Positions 38,635 to 49,289 of a stretch of 64,000 bases of DNA are shown one piece after another. The notes under the pieces are model-generated. The model worked only from the letters and a program-made list of their open reading frames with translations, made no database searches and was not told the origin of the DNA. Position 1 is the first letter of the stretch; the number at the start of each line of letters is the position of its first letter. The DNA is from Molanna angustata. Taxonomy: Eukaryota > Arthropoda > Insecta > Trichoptera > Molannidae. The DNA is taken from positions 15,083,722-15,147,721 of the forward strand of contig OY754984.1 of assembly GCA_963576475.1 (NCBI GenBank), read 5' to 3'. A program made the position numbers and the translations under genes.

Positions 38635-38639
38635 AATAC

Positions 38640-40590
38640 TAACTATGTTATATCCAAAAATGCGTCCATAGACAGTGATATATGAAATAATAGATACGTT
38701 ACTAGTCTTTAAAACGAAATTTAAGGCGTATGCATCACTTAATTCTTACCACACTTTATGTACCTAGTAATCTTTTGTTAGACGCAAGATGTTGTGTTCG
38801 GACGTATTGTCGTAGTCAAAATGCCATATTGTATGATGTAAAACTGTTTCACTAAAACTGTGAAGGACCAACCTTATATGTAGGTATATCTATCAATCAT
38901 CTCACGCTGCATATTTATTCGATAATTAATATATTTAGGTTCATGGGTTTGTCGATAATCATTTTTATATTGAGGAAACGAGAGAGAATAAAGAAGATGC
39001 CGATAGTATGTTAAGTTAGCATATTTACGAAATCTACCTTATGAGGACGCCGCGCCGGTATCAAATATACAAATTTAATTGATTGAAATAGAATTTATAT
39101 TTTGAATTCACACTTGTTTGTGACAGCAGCGAATGCGTTGCAGAAGGGACCGTTTTTCGCACATCCTTAGCTTAATATAAGTTCGTCTCTTTCAGTCATT
39201 TGGTGTGAAAGATAATTATAATGTGATTACACTGGAGTATAAGAGAAAATACGTCTGCAGTGTATGTCTGTATATTTATCGTTGTATTATCTCTTTCACA
39301 CGTAGAGTATTCCCGTCGTTCCGTGCTCTTTTTTGGTGAATTTATTAAAATGTAACATTTTTTGTAGAGCATTTTGTTCTCATATAACGTGTCTATATAT
39401 GAAAAGTCAATGGTCGTAGTACTATAGTCTCCTGGATTACTAATTTTTTTTAGTAGCTTTGTGTTAGATAATCGAGTCGTCACGTCTCTCGGTCGATTTT
39501 AGTATCCCCGTGTAAGGGGGGCCTTAGTTGAATCGCTTCATTATAAGTCGATCGTTACCATTCACCTAGTTTAATGAAGAGGAAACCTTCAATACTAAGG
39601 ACAAGACGATAATTTATTATTATATTCCTTATCTGAAATAACTTAATAATACCTATATACCAACAACTGGATATTTATTTATAAGACCAAATATGACAAT
39701 GTTTTATCAGTTGCATTCTTTGCCACTTGTTATGTTGTTATCTTTACATGTTTATCTATTGCAGGTTTCTTAATAGTCTAATCTTTATTTTTAGAATTTC
39801 AAGTGTGACACTGAAAGAGTTCGTTACTATTCGCTAAAAGGTACAATTTAAGAGGACATATAACGATAAATCTAGTGACTGAAAACGTGATATACTAATA
39901 CCGCCTAATGCTCTATGAAGTTACGCGTAAGTAAGGGTAGGTGACTATCGCGTGCGTTAAAAAAGGTTTATACGTGATTTAATTATCGGAAACCCAAAAT
40001 TTGTTGTTTTTTTTGTATTTTAAGAACAAACCTTAGTTGAATTGAAAAAACAATCGGTCATTCACTTTGTTTTTATGCACTCTTTAAGCACATAAAATAT
40101 TTATTTCTCTACGGCACATAGTTATGGAGTAATTTAAAAAAAAATATCTGTAAAAGAGGATATTTTTGATATATTTTTAAGGGAATTAAGGCTGAATTTT
40201 AAAATTGTGTGACGAACATTCACTAGAGAAATGTTGAAAACACTTATACCTTCTATTTTTTTTTAGAAACACACTTTTTACCATATTTGAGGAATCTATT
40301 ATATTGAATACGTCTCCCTCCACAATCTGTACGTGGTCGTGGCCGCTTAGCATGTGCGCGTATTGCCAGTAAAATAATTTTACCCAATTTTATTTTACGC
40401 ATTCTAAATATTTCTCCAATATAAAAAATAAATTGAATCGAAAAAGTACAAAATTATCGTTTAAAATGTATTTTAAATATCAATTGACAATATTATTGTT
40501 CAAAAAGGAATTTTAAACATCAATTTTATCAAACGTTATTAATAAATCTGCGGAATACGTAATTGAATACTGGCAGCATTCTGTACTAAC
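38640..40590. other. Long gene-free AT-rich stretch with one hairpin and a dispersed repeat
   Basis: An imperfect inverted repeat joins GTGTGAAAGATAAT near 39,203 with ATTATCTCTTTCACAC near 39,302. A block at 40,180-40,290 (CATTCACTAGAGAAAT, TTTAGAAACACAC) is related to 52,440-52,565. No coding region is recognised. Confidence 0.5.
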
Positions 40591-41010
40591 AGGATATGGA
40601 CAATGGACGGATTCACGGATTGACATTTGACGTTTGACGTGACGCATCGTCATATCTAATTATTTGGTGTTATTTTGTTTGTTGCAGGTATTTAGTGGAT
40701 GCTCCGTGGATGCCTGCTACCAAAACACGACAAATCAAGAGATGGATGAGTGAGATATGACAGAACAGCGAGATCGTAGGCGAACATTGCGAAATGCTAG
40801 GCGAAGAGTAGTTGTTAGTACTGTCAATATATCCGGAAGAATAGTGCTAATGCTTTTGCATCCTTCGGTGTTCAGATTGCAGACGTGCCTGGTACCGGAC
40901 CATACTGTTTGAAAAATTATAGTCTGTATGTTTATGATGCAGATGAAGTTGTAAGGGTACGTTAGTTAGTGTGTTCTATGGGGTACGTATGAGACACCCT
41001 TTAAATGTAA
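40591..41010 (+). other. Splice-acceptor-like site and short open segments, unrecognised
   Basis: TGACATTTGACGTTTGACG at 40,621 is a motif often seen near insect gene starts, and TTTGTTTGTTGCAG at about 40,675-40,688 looks like an intron 3' end. Downstream, a short frame reads FGVQIADVPGTGPYCLKNYS and VYDADEVV. No continuous frame or known domain follows, so this may be a relic exon or chance. Confidence 0.2.
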
Positions 41011-41159
41011 GGTGTCAACAAAATAGATGAAGCTCGAGTTGCAATTTTTGGCGGTATGAGAGATATTTTAAACAAACCATCGTCAATCGGTAACAACTAT
41101 GCAATTTTATTCTAGCTGCATCTGGGGAGGTCTACAATATAATACATTGTGCTAGCGAG

Positions 41160-41690
41160 CTGTTTCAACAAATGCATACATAGTTTGTGAATCACTTTGT
41201 TTAAAGTACATAAGATAATCTATAAAACTGAACGATATGAAAATCTATAAAACTGTTATAGACATTACTGACTGTTAGGACTTACAACTTGATCCTGACA
41301 TTCAGCTTACTATATAACACAATTATTATGCATGAGTCAGTCATTTTTTTTAAATAAAATTCTACGAGGAGATGGTCTTTGTAATGGAACAAGAATGGTT
41401 GTAAAAAATATGAGTAAGTATTCAGAAAATATTGTATTTAAAGAGATTTTAAATTGATTTATAAACATTTAGTTCTCTCTCATATGTATGCTTTGAACAT
41501 TTTGACAAATAAGTATGTACATGTTCACTTATGAAATACTTCAAATTTATTTATTTACATGTACCGAATATGTATTTCATTGTGAAAAAATCTTGAGAAG
41601 CATGTCTATATATATTGAAATGTTTTTTTAGCAAGATGATTAATTTATATCAATAAATATACACCAATAACTTATTGTTTAGTTGATTTA
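41160..41690 (+). repeat. Old duplicated block, partner 42,937-44,050
   Basis: TTTAAAGTACATAAGATAAT and GATATGAAAATCT-TAAAACTG recur at 42,937-43,010, CAGTCATTT near 41,340 and 43,350, and ATAACTTATTGTTTA near 41,668 and 44,030. The first copy has lost most of the LINE present in the second. Confidence 0.7.
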
Positions 41691-42119
41691 TATGGTGCAC
41701 ATTATACATTGTTTTCCATATATTATATACCCTAAATTACATTTAAAATCAATCGTAGGGCGTCTATTGGATTAATCATCTAATAGCAATGTAGATCAAA
41801 TCATGATAGCTTTGTATTGACTGATAATGACATTATGAAAACATTTATATTGAAAAATTACACATTATGTGCTTAGGTAAAAGGTTGATTTTTTTACAAT
41901 TTTTCCTTTATATAATAAATTCAATAAACTTACAAAATATTCTAGCATGTATAAGGGCATCTTTAAGCGTTGATTTATATGGTGCAGATTATAGGGCAGG
42001 TCTATATGACGGTGAACGTTTGTATGGATATTTGTTCGTAGTATATATTATGTATGTAATACAAGTGTTCTAGATTATGTTGGGTGTTCCAGGGTTAACT
42101 TATATTTACTCATATGTTC

Positions 42120-42830
42120 AATAGAGAAAAGAGTGAAAGCAGAACAGTGTTTCAAATAAAAGTAGAGAATGAATGGCTTGAACAAGTCGACGAGTATGTC
42201 TATCAGGGTAGTATGTTCCAACGGAATGGACGGCCTGATAAGAAGAGTTATGGCAGAAAACAGAGTGAATGGAGCGCTTAGACCAGTTATGAATGATCGC
42301 AACATATCAAGAGACGCTAAAGTTGCCATTCATAATGCAATCGTAGTGCCAACCTTGACGTATGCAAGTAAGACCTGGACATGGCAGAAGTCGCATGAAA
42401 GCAGAATAAATGCAGTTGAATTGAGATCGCTTAGAAGAATTTGTAACAGAACGATGTATGACAGAGTTCGGAATGAAGATACAAGGAAAGAATGTAAGAT
42501 GAAGGAAGATGTAATTAACAGAATGAAAGTTAACACATTGAGATGGTTTTGCCACTTGGGAAGAATGAACGAAGAACGCCTGACGAAGAAAATATACAAA
42601 GCTGACAGGAACGGAATAAGAGGTCGCGGGCGCCCAAGAAAAGGATGGCACGACCATGTAAACGTTATTTTGAAATATGGAAATGAAAGAAGCTTGAACA
42701 ACAGACGAACATGTATAAGACGATGTATGAATGTTGATGAGGCGATGAATGTGTGTCAAGATAGAAAAATGTGGCCTTCGGTTCTCTCTGCCTACCCCGT
42801 GAGGGACATGGCGTGATGGTATGTATGTGT
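42120..42830 (+). mobile_element. LINE ORF2 C-terminus, family A, best copy
   Basis: A continuous frame (42,169-42,816, 215 residues) carries RRVMAENRVNG, then AIVVPTLTYASKTWTW, ELRSLRRICNRTMYDRVRNE, LRWFCHLGRMNEERL, RGRGRPRKGWHDHV and ends in YPVRDMA. This is the region after the reverse-transcriptase thumb in RTE-like LINEs. The catalytic domain and endonuclease are absent, so the copy is 5'-truncated. It ends just before a GTATGTATGTGT run, the 3' signature of this family in the window. Confidence 0.82.
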
Positions 42831-42936
42831 GTTCAATATTGTTTTTATAATATTTTGACAAATAAGTATTTACATTTTTGCCTATGACATTATTCAAATT
42901 AATACAACCAGTACATATTCAAAACCATCCAAGTTT

Positions 42937-43740
42937 GTTTAAAGTACATAAGATAATAATCTATAAAACTGAATGATATGAAAATCTGTAAAACTGTTAG
43001 ACATTACTGACTAAGGACTTACAACTTTACCTGGATAGACTAACTTCTTATTTTGACTCTAATAAGCTGTTACTAAATGTAGAAAAATGTCACTCCATTA
43101 CATTCTCTAGGAAAAAGAGTACAATACAATACACATACAAAATCAATAGGGAGATGATTGATAAGAAATCAGACTGTAGAGACTTAGGCATACAACTGGA
43201 CAGTAAACTTTTATTTGACAAACACCATTATACTGAAAGCTTATAAAATGTTGGGATTCCTGATGAGAGTATGTAAACCATTCACACAAATGAAAACATT
43301 TAGCTTACTGTATAACACAATTGTTAGAAGTCAATTGGAACAAGGGTCAGTCATTTGGAATCCACAATATAATACTTATATTAACAGTATAGAATGAATA
43401 CAATAAATATTTTTGAAAAACATGAAGTACAAATTTGGTAATAACTACAAACATGAATTGCAGACTTTACAGACAAGACGAAGGACCTCAGACTTAATGT
43501 ACCTTTATGGCATAAAAAACTTCAAAATTGACTGTACAGACCTTATGAAAATGATTAACTTCAACATACCAAATAGACAAACAAGACACACCTTAACGTT
43601 CTTTTTGGACTAAAAAAAAACACTAATGCCGCTCAGAATTCCCCATTGTACCAATGCCTTACCACATATAATAATTTGGAAAAACTCAGTTCCGTGGACA
43701 TATTATGTATGTCCAGGAGCCACGCTATACAGGAATAATA
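42937..43740 (+). mobile_element. Jockey-like LINE ORF2 fragment, family E
   Basis: About 43,025-43,215 gives NKLLLNVEKCHSITFSRKK and a DLGIQLDSKLLF box. Then 43,215-43,397 reads AYKMLGFLMRVCKPF and SLLYNTIVRSQLEQGSVIWN, and 43,413-43,613 continues after one frame change. The order is that of the thumb and post-thumb part of Jockey reverse transcriptases. At least two frameshifts break it. Confidence 0.8.
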
Positions 43741-44203
43741 ATTTGTTTTGTTATCAGCAGTGAGTACATGCAACATGAAATCAAAGGTGGGCTGATTAAG
43801 TAACAATTACTTATGTTGCTATTCTTATTATATTTGTTTAAAACAATATTATTGTAGTTGCCCATTTAAAAAAAAAATAACGGAACATCAACAACATTTG
43901 AGAGTTGAATGCTTATAGCATGCCTATATACATTGAAACATTATACATAATAATATTATGTGCTTAAGTACAATTTAAATGTTTTTTTAGAAATATGATT
44001 CATTTATATTGATAAATATACTCACACTAATAACTTATTGTTTAATTTCTATTATGGTAACATTATTAAACATTGAACTAATAATATAATAAATTAATGA
44101 ATATCTTAATTACAAATCACTATTGATAACATTCAATACTTTGTAAGTTCGATGAATACCTGAATTGGTTCGATGTGCAGCGGTCATAGGTTGGTGAGAA
44201 GCG

Positions 44204-44605
44204 TTAAAAAAACGATGCTTGGTATAAAACAAATGGCGCGCAGCGCCCAATGAAATGCGCGTAGCGCATAAATAAAGGCGCGAAGCGCCTAAAAAAATGG
44301 CGCGTAGCGCCAAACCGGGGTTGGGCCGCGAAGCGGCCAGGGGCGGAGCCCCTAGTTTGATTTGAAATTGGGTTATTTAGGTTTGTATGCCCCCTTAAGT
44401 AGCTTTTAAATACATTTTTTCCTATAGCAAAAAGTAAAGACTTTTTGATTCTACCTACATTAATTTTATTGTGCGCGATAGGCCTATTTCGCCTTGTTAG
44501 GGCATTAACTAGCTTATAAAAACTTCGTCGATAATTAACATTTTTTCCTCTCAAATGTATAATAATATACCCAACGGAGTGGGGGATGCTTTGCAAATCT
44601 ACCAA
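44204..44605 (-). CDS. Unrecognised basic open frame running into a mini-hairpin cluster
   Basis: The minus strand is open for 133 codons from an ATG. The N-terminal 80 residues are basic (GRIKKSLLFAIGKNVFKSYL) and I do not recognise a domain. The C-terminal third is written by the GC-rich mini-hairpins and gives a repetitive Phe/Ala/Arg-rich sequence such as APGRFAAQPRFGA. The frame may be real up to about 44,360 with a tail acquired from the hairpins, or wholly accidental. There is no paralogue elsewhere in the window. Confidence 0.2.
   Translation of the reverse strand: MVDLQSIPHSVGYIIIHLRGKNVNYRRSFYKLVNALTRRNRPIAHNKINVGRIKKSLLFAIGKNVFKSYLRGHTNLNNPISNQTRGSAPGRFAAQPRFGATRHFFRRFAPLFMRYAHFIGRCAPFVLYQASFF
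44235..44353. repeat. Cluster of six GC-GNA-GC mini-hairpins
   Basis: Six short palindromes in 119 bp: 44,235-44,247, 44,256-44,268, 44,276-44,290, 44,298-44,312, 44,324-44,338 and 44,339-44,353. Each has perfectly paired 5-6-bp arms and a GNA triloop (GCA, GTA, GAA, GTA, GAA, GGA). The closing pairs are always GC...GC, but the outer pairs differ and change together (GGCGC, TGCGC, AGGCGC, TGGCGC, GGCCGC, AGGGGC). Single-stranded d(GCGNAGC) folds into an unusually stable mini-hairpin. Confidence 0.95.
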
Positions 44606-44809
44606 CCAAGCAAAAATAGGTTTGTTCTACGCGGCCTACGTGTACCTGGATTTTGTCAAAGAGCGTTTATCTTATAGTACCTATAATGTTTTTAGCTAGG
44701 TATACCTACGTTTTATTTTGCTAGTTATGTTAAAGGTAAATTTTAACCACACTCTTATTGATTCACTATAGAAAATATACATATCTATATGTACATATTT
44801 CTTAAATAC

Positions 44810-45140
44810 ATGTATCTTATTTTTATTGACAAACATTTTTTCAACATCTCAATAGAGACGAAGTTGGGATATTGTAGAAGAACCAGGAACTCGAGGCACC
44901 TACAGGGTTTGCGACCTGTCATCGGCTGGTTTACGTGATCACTTTATGCGCTTGCGCAACGTTCACCAATTATGCCTTCTTATTGAGTTCCCTTATCGAT
45001 GTAATTTTTGAAAGTTCTATATATTTGAATAGTGTGTAACATTTTACCTGAAAATAATGCATTATTACTATTGCCATCTATGGAGTAACGGAGAAACCTT
45101 TTTGTAACGCCATCTATTGAGAAAAATTTCACTTTACTTT
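44810..45140 (+). repeat. Dispersed repeat family F
   Basis: Follows the copy at 9,990-10,300 nearly throughout: TCTCAATAGAGACGAA, GACCTGTCATCGGCTGGTTT and GATCACTTTATGCGCTTGCG. Ends near the 'ccatctattgagaaa' box, where both copies lose similarity. Confidence 0.8.
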
Positions 45141-45149
45141 CGTTTGTTT

Positions 45150-45530
45150 TGATAAATAAAACTAACAAAGTGCGCGCAGCGAGATAATTTCAAAATTAAA
45201 AATAAAAACAATAACTTTGTTTACTTCTACTTTAGTAGAAATAAATAAGTAAATAAAAAGTAGAAGTAAACAAAGTTATTGTTTTTATTTTTAATTTTAA
45301 AATATGAATTTCTAGTTCCTCATAACAAGTTCGAAGAAAGATAATTTCAGTTTTCTTTTGTTCATTTCGATAAATTAAAGCAAAGTCCGCGTAGCGAGAG
45401 AATTTCAGTTTCGTTTTGTTCATTTCGACAAATTAAACCAATCAAAGTCCGCGCAGCGAGAAAATTTCAATTTTCTTTTGTTAATTTCGATAAATTAAAT
45501 TTTCAAAAATCAGTGCATGGAGAAATTTTC
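45150..45530 (+). repeat. ~62-bp degenerate repeat carrying the GC-GNA-GC core
   Basis: AAAGT(C/G)CGCGNAGCGAGA occurs near 45,168, 45,383 and 45,445; the last two are 62 bp apart. Each contains CGC-GNA-GCG (45,173-45,181, 45,388-45,396, 45,450-45,458), the same core as the cluster 0.9 kb upstream. The flanks share TTTTGTTCATTTCGA-AAATTAAA. The first copy is broken by the hairpin at 45,192-45,299. Confidence 0.8.
45192..45299. repeat. Near-perfect hairpin, ~43-bp arms
   Basis: The left arm 45,192-45,234 (AAAATTAAAAATAAAAACAA onward) is the reverse complement of 45,257-45,299. The central 22 bp are AT-rich. It interrupts the first unit of the 62-bp repeat. Confidence 0.93.
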
Positions 45531-46176
45531 ATTCTTCATTTTCTTTTTTTGGATCCAATACGTGCAAATTAAATAACCAAGTTTGGCTTTTTTAGAATTC
45601 TTTTTTTTAAAACACGCGGCGGGCCACAGTTTGTCTAGGGTTGTCTTAGAGTGTCAGTCAGTATTTTATTATGTACAAGACTGGGTGTTTTTTTATGATG
45701 TTGTGACAGCGTATTTTTCCCTGTAAATTATAGGTTCAAACCAACTTGTTATGTTTAACTATCCAACGACTGAAATTAATATATGCACCGTGTTCTAATA
45801 ATACATTATGTTTTTATAAAAGGACACTTAAATATAATCACATTGTAATAGATGGTTATGGATCAGGCCTAACAAACAATTATTTTAATTTTATTTTTAT
45901 ATTGCTTCTTTGGCAACTATCATGTATCCTGTTGCCGAAGCCAAATTCGAAGGTTTGGCTTTACTGAGATTTCCAAATAAAAATACCGTTTGAAAACATA
46001 AAAATTCGATGCAAGTTGTGGAAAAACTATTCATTTTTGTAGTTGCAGTAATATAGTACCTAATGTATAACATGTTTTTCAAATTGTCGTATCTTACCAA
46101 TTTTTTTGTACTCTACTGGATTTTGTAATAAACAAATAAATAAGATGTCCAACACTAACAATGAATAGAAATATTT
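45531..46176. other. Intergenic DNA with a LINE-type 3' end
   Basis: 46,065-46,142 (AAATTGTCGTATCTTACCAA, TACTGGATTTTGTA, AATAAA) matches 51,612-51,690, so both are 3' ends of one element. No coding part is seen. Confidence 0.45.
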
Positions 46177-46331
46177 TGATATTGCTTCTCGGGCAACATA
46201 CAGGTACACTGTCAAATATTAATTAAACACGCACCTCATAACAAGTCGTCTCACAGATCCAGACTGAAAAAACAATTATAAACTGTGTCTCCATTGGTAA
46301 TCGAACCCGGGACCTTATAAATATAACTCAG
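46177..46331 (-). mobile_element. tRNA-derived SINE 1, 5'-truncated
   Basis: Read on the minus strand, the B-box region and the body match the full copies, but the A-box region is replaced at about 46,310-46,331. The 3' end at 46,177 lacks the (AATA)n tail of the others. Confidence 0.7.
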
Positions 46332-47016
46332 CAATGAATAGAATTCATCGGTTTATCATCATAAGCTCGACAGCCTTGGGTGGGCCTTGGCTGAATCCAG
46401 GAGTCTTTTCGATTCCCGTCTATCCGTTGCCTTCGTTCTCCACAGTTTCTAATATCTGCTGCGGACGCATCCGCATCGACATTGTCCATCCATCGAGTAC
46501 TTGGTTTTCCTGGTCTCCTTCGACATCGTGGCACAGAGAGTGTTAAGGCGTTTTGTGGGGTTGTCGTCGTCCATTCGGATTATGTGACCAGCCCATCTCA
46601 AGCGCCCTATCTTAATAGAACTGATCACATCGGGCTCTCCATAGATCTCATATAGCTCCCTGATGTTGTATCGACAACGCCAGCCGTCATTCTCTTTTAT
46701 TTGCCCATACGTTCGAAGAATCCTTCTCTCAAAAGCCCCTATGGATCTTTCAGTTTGCTTAGTCATCACCCAGGTTTCGGAAGTATACGTGAGGACCGGC
46801 TTGATGAGTGTTCTATACAGGACGATCTTTGTGTGTTTCTCCTAACCAGTTTTGACTATAGCTACTTTTGTAGGACGTAGAAGCATCTGTTAGCAACCAT
46901 AATTCTTCTTCTCGTGTGTCATTGTCGCTGGTCACTGTGGAGCCGAGGTATGTGAACTCCTTTATCACTTTAAAATTGTAGTTTCCGGATGTGAATATAT
47001 ATGGAGCAGAGTACAT
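46328..47016 (-). mobile_element. LINE ORF2 C-terminus, family D, broken into three frames
   Basis: The minus strand gives FTYLGSTVTSDNDTREEEL (47,016-46,813), then RSIGAFERRILRTYGQIKEN with IGRLRWAGHIIRMDDDNP (46,769-46,449), and a GKPSTRWMDNVDADA tail (46,534-46,328). The three are consecutive parts of one RTE-like protein split by frameshifts. A SINE 1 copy abuts its 3' end. Confidence 0.82.
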
Positions 47017-47224
47017 GTGGCCCGCGGGCCTAGAGATTCCATGTCCTGCAATTGATACCTACTGATTACGGAAAATCGACTTCCTTCTTTATGTTGGGTT
47101 TTTATGTTATTTTTTTAATTTTATTATATTGTTATGTTTGTTATTAGACATTTCCAGAAAAAAAACATTTTTAGTTTTGCACTATGAAAGTTTGTCAAAG
47201 TGTGTTTTCATTATAATTTAGTTT

Positions 47225-47595
47225 CGTTATATTTTAAACGAGCACTCAAGGAAAGAATGTTAAGATGAAGAAAGTTATAATTAATAGAATGAAAGTTAAC
47301 ACACTGAGATAATTTTGCCACTTGGAAAGAATGAATGAGGATCGCCTGATGAAGAAAACATACAAGGCGGACAGGAATGGAATAAGAGGTCGGGGTTGCC
47401 CAAGAAAAGGATGACACGACCATGTAAACTAAATTCTGAAAGGTGGAAATGTAAGAAGCGTGGCAACAGACGAACATGCATAAGACGATTTATGAATGTT
47501 GACGAGGCGATGAATGTGTGCCAAGGTAGAAAAATGTGGCGTTCGATTATATCTGACTACCCCGTGTGGGACATGTCGTGTTGGTATGTATGTAT
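47225..47595 (+). mobile_element. LINE ORF2 tail, family A
   Basis: Nucleotide match to the last 400 bp of the 42,120-42,830 copy: GAATGTTAAGATGAAGAAAG, ATCGCCTGATGAAGAAAACA, and a tail equivalent to MNVDEAMNVCQGRKMWRS. It has two frameshifts and ends at a GTATGTATGTATA run. Confidence 0.85.
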
Positions 47596-47659
47596 ACTAA
47601 ATTTATTTATTTATTATCACACCATATTATTACCTATTATTTTAGGTACATACCGTTTC

Positions 47660-47790
47660 TACTACTCGGGCACTAACAGGTACTATTTCAAATGTTAATT
47701 TAACACGCACCCAATAACAAGTTGCCATATTCTGGAGACATGATATTAATCGTTTCACAGATCCAGACTGAAAACATAATTAAAAACTGT
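47660..47790 (-). mobile_element. tRNA-derived SINE 1, 3' part
   Basis: Matches the body and 3' half of the SINE (CACGCACCCAATAACAAGTT, CAGATCCAGACTGAAAAC) and lacks the tRNA-like head. Confidence 0.75.
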
Positions 47791-47869
47791 AGATTTCTGC
47801 TGTCCAACTAGAAAATCCTGCTCTAGGGCTAGCATTTAAGCATAAACAATTTATCTATAGGTATATATA

Positions 47870-48285
47870 TATAATTTTGTAGGGGACAATCTTGGACCAG
47901 TAAAGTCCGAAAAGGTAAAGAATAGATGACTTCGAAATGTGGTCTTGGAGACATGTGCTTCGAATCCCGTACATCGCTAGACGAACGAACATCTCAATCT
48001 TCACAGAGTTAAATGTAGATGACAGGCTGAAGAATGTTCTTTAGTTCTTAGGTCACATTGCCAGACGAAATGATAGCAGCCTTGAAAAATTTACTGTTTG
48101 AGAAGAAGATCGCCACTAGATATACTGATCAAATCAAGGCTGTCACGGAATCTTCGGTGGTTGGAGCGATGCGGACGGTGCGGAAGAAGTAAATCACTAC
48201 AATCTTCAACGTTTTGAGGATAAAGACGGAATATGGTCACGATCCTCAGCACTGTGGACAGTGATACAGAGAGAAAGAGTTTTTT
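47870..48285 (+). mobile_element. LINE ORF2 C-terminus, family C, degenerate
   Basis: Frames give FEMWSWRHVLRIPYIARRTN, then LGHIARRNDSSLEKFTV, then GIFGGWSDADGAEE, with an interrupted ending like SRSSALWTVIQREK. This is the standard ending of RTE-like LINEs. Several stops and frameshifts are present. Confidence 0.72.
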
Positions 48286-48318
48286 TTATTTTGTTTCTAT
48301 ATTCTTTTAAAAATTACC

Positions 48319-48760
48319 ATTTTTAAGTAACATGTATTTCTGTCTAATCACGATCTGTACACTTATCTTTTTAATAACATGTATTTCTGTCTAATCACGG
48401 TCTGTATCTGTACACTTATCTTTTAAGTAACATGTTTTTCTGTCTAATCACGGTCTGTATCTGTACACTTATTTTTTTGATTTACATGTATTTCTGTGTA
48501 ATCACGGTCTGTATATGTACACTTATCTTTTTAAGTAAAATGTATTTCTGTCTAATCCCGGTCTGTATCTGTACACTTGTATTTTTAAGTAACATGTATT
48601 TCTGTCTAATCACGGTCTGTAGTATAATGTACACTTATCTTTTTAAGTAGGTAACATGTATTTCCGTCTAATCACGGTCTGTATCTGTGCACTTATCTTT
48701 TTAAGTAACATGTATTTCTGTCTAATCACGGTCTGCATCCGTGCAATTATTTTTTATTAG
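48319..48760 (+). repeat. ~54-bp tandem repeat, 8 copies
   Basis: CATGTATTTCTGTCTAATCA recurs at 48,331, 48,378, 48,431, 48,485, 48,539, 48,593, 48,655 and 48,709. Spacing varies from 47 to 62 bp through small indels, mostly 54. It starts about 35 bp after the preceding LINE tail. Confidence 0.92.
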
Positions 48761-48954
48761 AGAAAATTTTACACCTAAAATTTAACTTAGATTTGTCACT
48801 TTGTTCTAAAATTGGTATTGGCTCTCGTTTTTGGAGTTTTGGATACATTTTAACACGTGCAGATAACAAAAAGGGCGCTCGCTATAAAAAGTTTGGGAAT
48901 ATTTTCTGAACTTCGTACATCTGCTATGGATTTTGCCTTAGGTGTATAATATTC

Positions 48955-49260
48955 GAATATTTTTATTGTTGCATATACGCAGACATTAGATTTTTTCCAC
49001 TGTCGGAACTAAATGATATTTTATGACAATCTTTTTTAGCATCTCAATAGAGAACTTTCAAAAATTGGGATTGATACGGAACTCAATAAGAATGTCAATG
49101 GTGAACGTTGCGCAAGCGCATAAACTGATCACGCAAACCAGCCAATGACAGGTCAAGAGCTCTGTAGGTAGGTGCCTTGAGTTCCTGGTTCTCCTATAAT
49201 TATATTATAGGAGAACCAGGAACCAGTTATTGAGGAGTAAAAAACGCCGCTTATGAATAT
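48955..49260 (-). repeat. Dispersed repeat family F with a terminal hairpin
   Basis: The F blocks are present in opposite orientation (GCGCAAGCGCATAAACTGAT, CAGCCAATGACAGGTC). At 49,187-49,217 GGTTCTCCTATAA and TTATAGGAGAACC form a hairpin where the end of the element is duplicated in inverse. Confidence 0.75.
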
Positions 49261-49289
49261 TAAAGAACGTTAATATTAAATTATATTCT

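Noticed and set aside
42307..42897. 196-codon minus-strand frame opposite the family A LINE
   Set aside because: It is the antisense of the LINE ORF2 tail. The plus-strand reading has the recognisable RT-tail motifs.
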